Assembly: GCA_002360635.1 (NCBI GenBank)
Contig: DEQW01000009.1
Span: forward strand, 1-16,641
Length of the DNA stretch: 16,641 bases
Direction: 5' to 3'
DNA from: Flavobacteriaceae bacterium UBA3356
Lineage (GTDB): Bacteria > Bacteroidota > Bacteroidia > Flavobacteriales > Flavobacteriaceae
The notes under the pieces are model-generated. The model was given only the letters and a program-made list of their open reading frames with translations. It was not told the origin of the DNA and ran no database searches. Every line of letters begins with the position of its first letter. Within the stretch, counting starts at the first letter, position 1. The position numbers were made by a program, and so were the translations under genes. Positions 14,695 through 16,641 of the stretch are shown piece by piece.

Positions 14695-16641
14695 CTATCT
14701 GTTTATATATAAGTATCCTGAATAACTAGCTTTGCCAGGGTTATCTGACGGGAAGCTAAGTATATAGAAATACGTTCCTGTTGGTAATTCTTCATTGGCA
14801 CGTATAGTTGCCCTTGCATTAGATTCTCCTTCAAATACATTTTCCATACCATTGGAACCTCCATATCCATCAGTCTCCCATACTAATACTCCCCATCTGT
14901 TGTATATCTTCACATTATTCTGTGAATAATCTTGGATACCTGCTATTACAAAGTAATCGTTCAAGTTGTCTCCGTTAGGTGTTATACCGTTGAATATCTC
15001 GAAATCTCCTTCAGGGTCTACGTTAGGCAATACAGTTACAGTAGGATCATCTGGTTCTCCATCTCCATTGTTATCAACATCATCATCATTGTTTGGATCA
15101 TCAGACTCATCGGTCACAATTGTACCTTCATCGTCTTCCCCTGTTACAATAGCTTGGTTTATAACTTCACCAGCCTCTATATCTGCATCGTTAATAGCAT
15201 AAATAGCAGTGAATGTTGTATCATCAGTTACTCCTGGATCAAGAGAGGCAATTGGCCCTCCTTGAATATCTATTCCTGGTAAAGGATCGTCTATTGTAAT
15301 GTTATAAAGGGTTACAGTTCCAGTATTTGTCACACTGAAGGTATAACTTACAGTTTCTCCTTCTTGTGGAATACCATCACCATTTTCATCATTAAAGACA
15401 CCTGATTTTTCTAAGGACATAGATGAAACTTGACACAATACCGTAATTGTTGGGTCATCATCATTAATTGTCTCTCCAGAATCATCTCTTACAATACCTC
15501 CATCTGGTGTAGTACCTTCAGCTGTTGCTTGGTTTACTACTTGTCCTGCATCAATATCAGCTTGGGTCACAGTATATATTGCGGTAAACGTTGAGCTATC
15601 AGTATCACCTGAAACTAAGTTTATTGGTCCGCCGGTTACTGTTACAAGTGGGTCGGTTACAGTTACATTGGTTAAATCAACAATACCAGTGTTAGTCACA
15701 ATAAAGTCATATACTATTGTTTCACCTACTTGAGTACATCCATCTCCATTCTCGTCGGAAAGAGTTCCAATTTTTACTAAGGCTATTGATCCATTTTGAC
15801 ATAATGTAGTTACAGTTGGATCATCATCGTTAATGGTAGCTCCAGAATCATCGTTTACTATACTTCCATCTGGTGCAGTACCTTCAGCTAATGCTTGATT
15901 TACAACTTGGCCAGCGTTGATATCAGCTTGTGTAATGGCGTAATCTCCAGTATATGTCCAAGTTTCATTTAAATCCAATTCACTATCTCCGTCCGTATCT
16001 CCGGTTGGGCCGTTGATTGTTGCAATCAATGGGTCGGTCACACTTACTGATGCTAAACTAACATTACCTTGATTAGTCACTGTAAAGGTATAACTGATTG
16101 TCTCACCTACATTACTACAACCATCTTGATCTTCATCATTAAAGATTCCCGTTTTCACTATAGCTATCGCTGGGTTTTGACATAAAGCTGTAATTGTTGG
16201 GTCATCATCACTAACAGTAGCTCCAGAATCATCCGTAACTGTTTCACCTGATGGTGATTCACCTTTTGCAGTAGCTTGATTCACTACTTCTCCCGTATCA
16301 ATATCAGCTTGAGTAATAGCATACGTTCCAGTATATTCCCATGTTTCAGTTACGTCCAGCTCACCATCACCATCTGTATCTCCTGTTGGACCACTAATAG
16401 TTGCAATCAATGGATCAGTCACAGAAACAAATGATAAACTTACATTACCTAGATTTGTTACAGTAAAGGTGTAATCTATTGTCTCACCTACATTACTACA
16501 ACCGTCTTGGTCTTCATCATTTAATGTTCCAGTTTTTACAATTGCTATTGCTGGATCTTGACATAGTACTGTTATTGTTATGTCATTGTCAGTTATTGTT
16601 AGACCAGACAAGTCAGTTACTACGGTACCATCTGGTGCAGT
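14695..16641 (-). CDS. Giant repeat surface protein with T9SS type B sorting domain (C-terminal part)
   Basis: The reading frame stays open to the window edge; 648 residues plus the stop TAG are inside. It consists of the tail of one repeat, four full tandem DUF11/DUF7507-like beta-sandwich repeats, an acidic linker, and a 111-residue C-terminal domain. That domain carries FNGITPNGDNLNDYFVI, VKIYNRWGVLVWE and LPTGTYFYIL: the gliding-motility-associated C-terminal domain (CHU_C/TIGR04131), the type B signal for export by the type IX secretion system. Repeats contain acidic DxDxDG motifs likely to bind calcium. The protein is probably a cell-surface adhesin or stalk. A start placed at 16611 would be a TTG inside a repeat and is not real. 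The PorP/SprF gene follows after 53 bases. Confidence 0.92.
   Translation of the reverse strand, partial: TAPDGTVVTDLSGLTITDNDITITVLCQDPAIAIVKTGTLNDEDQDGCSNVGETIDYTFTVTNLGNVSLSFVSVTDPLIATISGPTGDTDGDGELDVTETWEYTGTYAITQADIDTGEVVNQATAKGESPSGETVTDDSGATVSDDDPTITALCQNPAIAIVKTGIFNDEDQDGCSNVGETISYTFTVTNQGNVSLASVSVTDPLIATINGPTGDTDGDSELDLNETWTYTGDYAITQADINAGQVVNQALAEGTAPDGSIVNDDSGATINDDDPTVTTLCQNGSIALVKIGTLSDENGDGCTQVGETIVYDFIVTNTGIVDLTNVTVTDPLVTVTGGPINLVSGDTDSSTFTAIYTVTQADIDAGQVVNQATAEGTTPDGGIVRDDSGETINDDDPTITVLCQVSSMSLEKSGVFNDENGDGIPQEGETVSYTFSVTNTGTVTLYNITIDDPLPGIDIQGGPIASLDPGVTDDTTFTAIYAINDADIEAGEVINQAIVTGEDDEGTIVTDESDDPNNDDDVDNNGDGEPDDPTVTVLPNVDPEGDFEIFNGITPNGDNLNDYFVIAGIQDYSQNNVKIYNRWGVLVWETDGYGGSNGMENVFEGESNARATIRANEELPTGTYFYILSFPSDNPGKASYSGYLYINR
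15031..16641 (-). repeat. Tandem DUF7507/DUF11-like protein repeats
   Basis: On the minus strand the units run 16566-16186 (R1, 127 residues), 16185-15805 (R2, 127), 15804-15439 (R3, 122) and 15438-15031 (R4, 136 with an acidic extension). The tail of a further unit lies at 16641-16567. Each unit starts LCQ, then (A/S)-I-A-I-V-K-T-G or a variant, an Asp-rich loop (NDEDQDG / SDENGDG), VGETI-Y-F-VTN, and ends VNQA-A-G, PDG, DDSG, DDDPT. By ungapped hand count R1 and R2 differ at 28 of 127 residues (about 78% identical). R3 and R4 have replaced the second acidic loop DTDGDGELD with a shorter GGPI-containing segment. Confidence 0.9.

Noticed and set aside
14932..15282. Plus-strand open frames opposite the adhesin repeats (also 14966-15202)
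   Set aside because: They are complements of biased, repetitive, Asp/Thr/Val-rich coding sequence, with no recognisable domain or promoter.
16609..16611. TTG as a start codon of the repeat protein
   Set aside because: The frame is open to the window edge and the upstream codons still read as repeat sequence (TAPDGTVVTD), so this is the middle of a larger gene.
15031..16641. Periodic repeats considered as a CRISPR array or satellite DNA
   Set aside because: The period (366-408 bases) and constant reading frame show protein-domain repeats; there are no short identical repeats with unique spacers.

Overview
The window is AT-rich and looks chromosomal, from a member of Bacteroidota, most likely a marine-type Flavobacteriaceae. 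The evidence is: TTG-(N~19)-TAnnTTTG promoters instead of sigma70 -35/-10 boxes, lipoproteins with a short 'SC-N' lipobox, a type IX secretion (T9SS) type B sorting domain, PorP/SprF, and PorE-like OmpA proteins. No rRNA, tRNA, insertion sequence, prophage or CRISPR array was seen.

Layout from left to right. (1) 90-2200, plus strand: a tight four-gene run of a DUF6503-like lipoprotein, a DoxX-like membrane protein, an AlkB-family 2-oxoglutarate/Fe(II) dioxygenase and a small TIGR03643/DUF2805 protein. (2) 2202-2981, minus strand: a secreted S1/P1 zinc nuclease with all nine metal ligands. It converges on run 1 with one base between the stop codons. (3) 3125-5103, plus strand: an SPFH (stomatin/prohibitin) membrane protein, an exported alpha/beta hydrolase and a 53-residue Arc-like ribbon-helix-helix protein, behind a textbook Bacteroidota promoter. 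(4) 5156-6493: a DUF819 multi-pass membrane protein. (5) 6609-7325: a DUF4369 lipoprotein without the thioredoxin domain that usually follows it. (6) 7320-9535, minus strand: idi, a 6-pyruvoyl/6-carboxytetrahydropterin synthase gene, manA and a small helical protein, overlapping or nearly touching. (7) 9645-16641, minus strand: the 3' part of a giant repeat-containing surface protein ending in a T9SS type B domain, then PorP/SprF, then two tandemly duplicated PorE-like OmpA proteins.

Region 7 forms one functional unit. The surface protein would cross the outer membrane through T9SS using its C-terminal domain. The adjacent PorP/SprF is the kind of outer-membrane partner type B cargo needs. 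The two TPR/beta-propeller/CRD/OmpA proteins would tie the assembly to peptidoglycan. The visible repeats carry acidic DxDxDG motifs and a regular cysteine pattern that suggests a calcium-stiffened, disulfide-braced stalk. The protein runs off the right edge, so its N-terminus and full size are unknown.

The least described material is the SPFH/exported hydrolase/RHH operon, the cysteine pattern in the stalk, the duplicated PorE-like pair, and a GC-rich hairpin between the adhesin and porP genes. All functions are assigned by reading motifs and recalling families; no database search was run.
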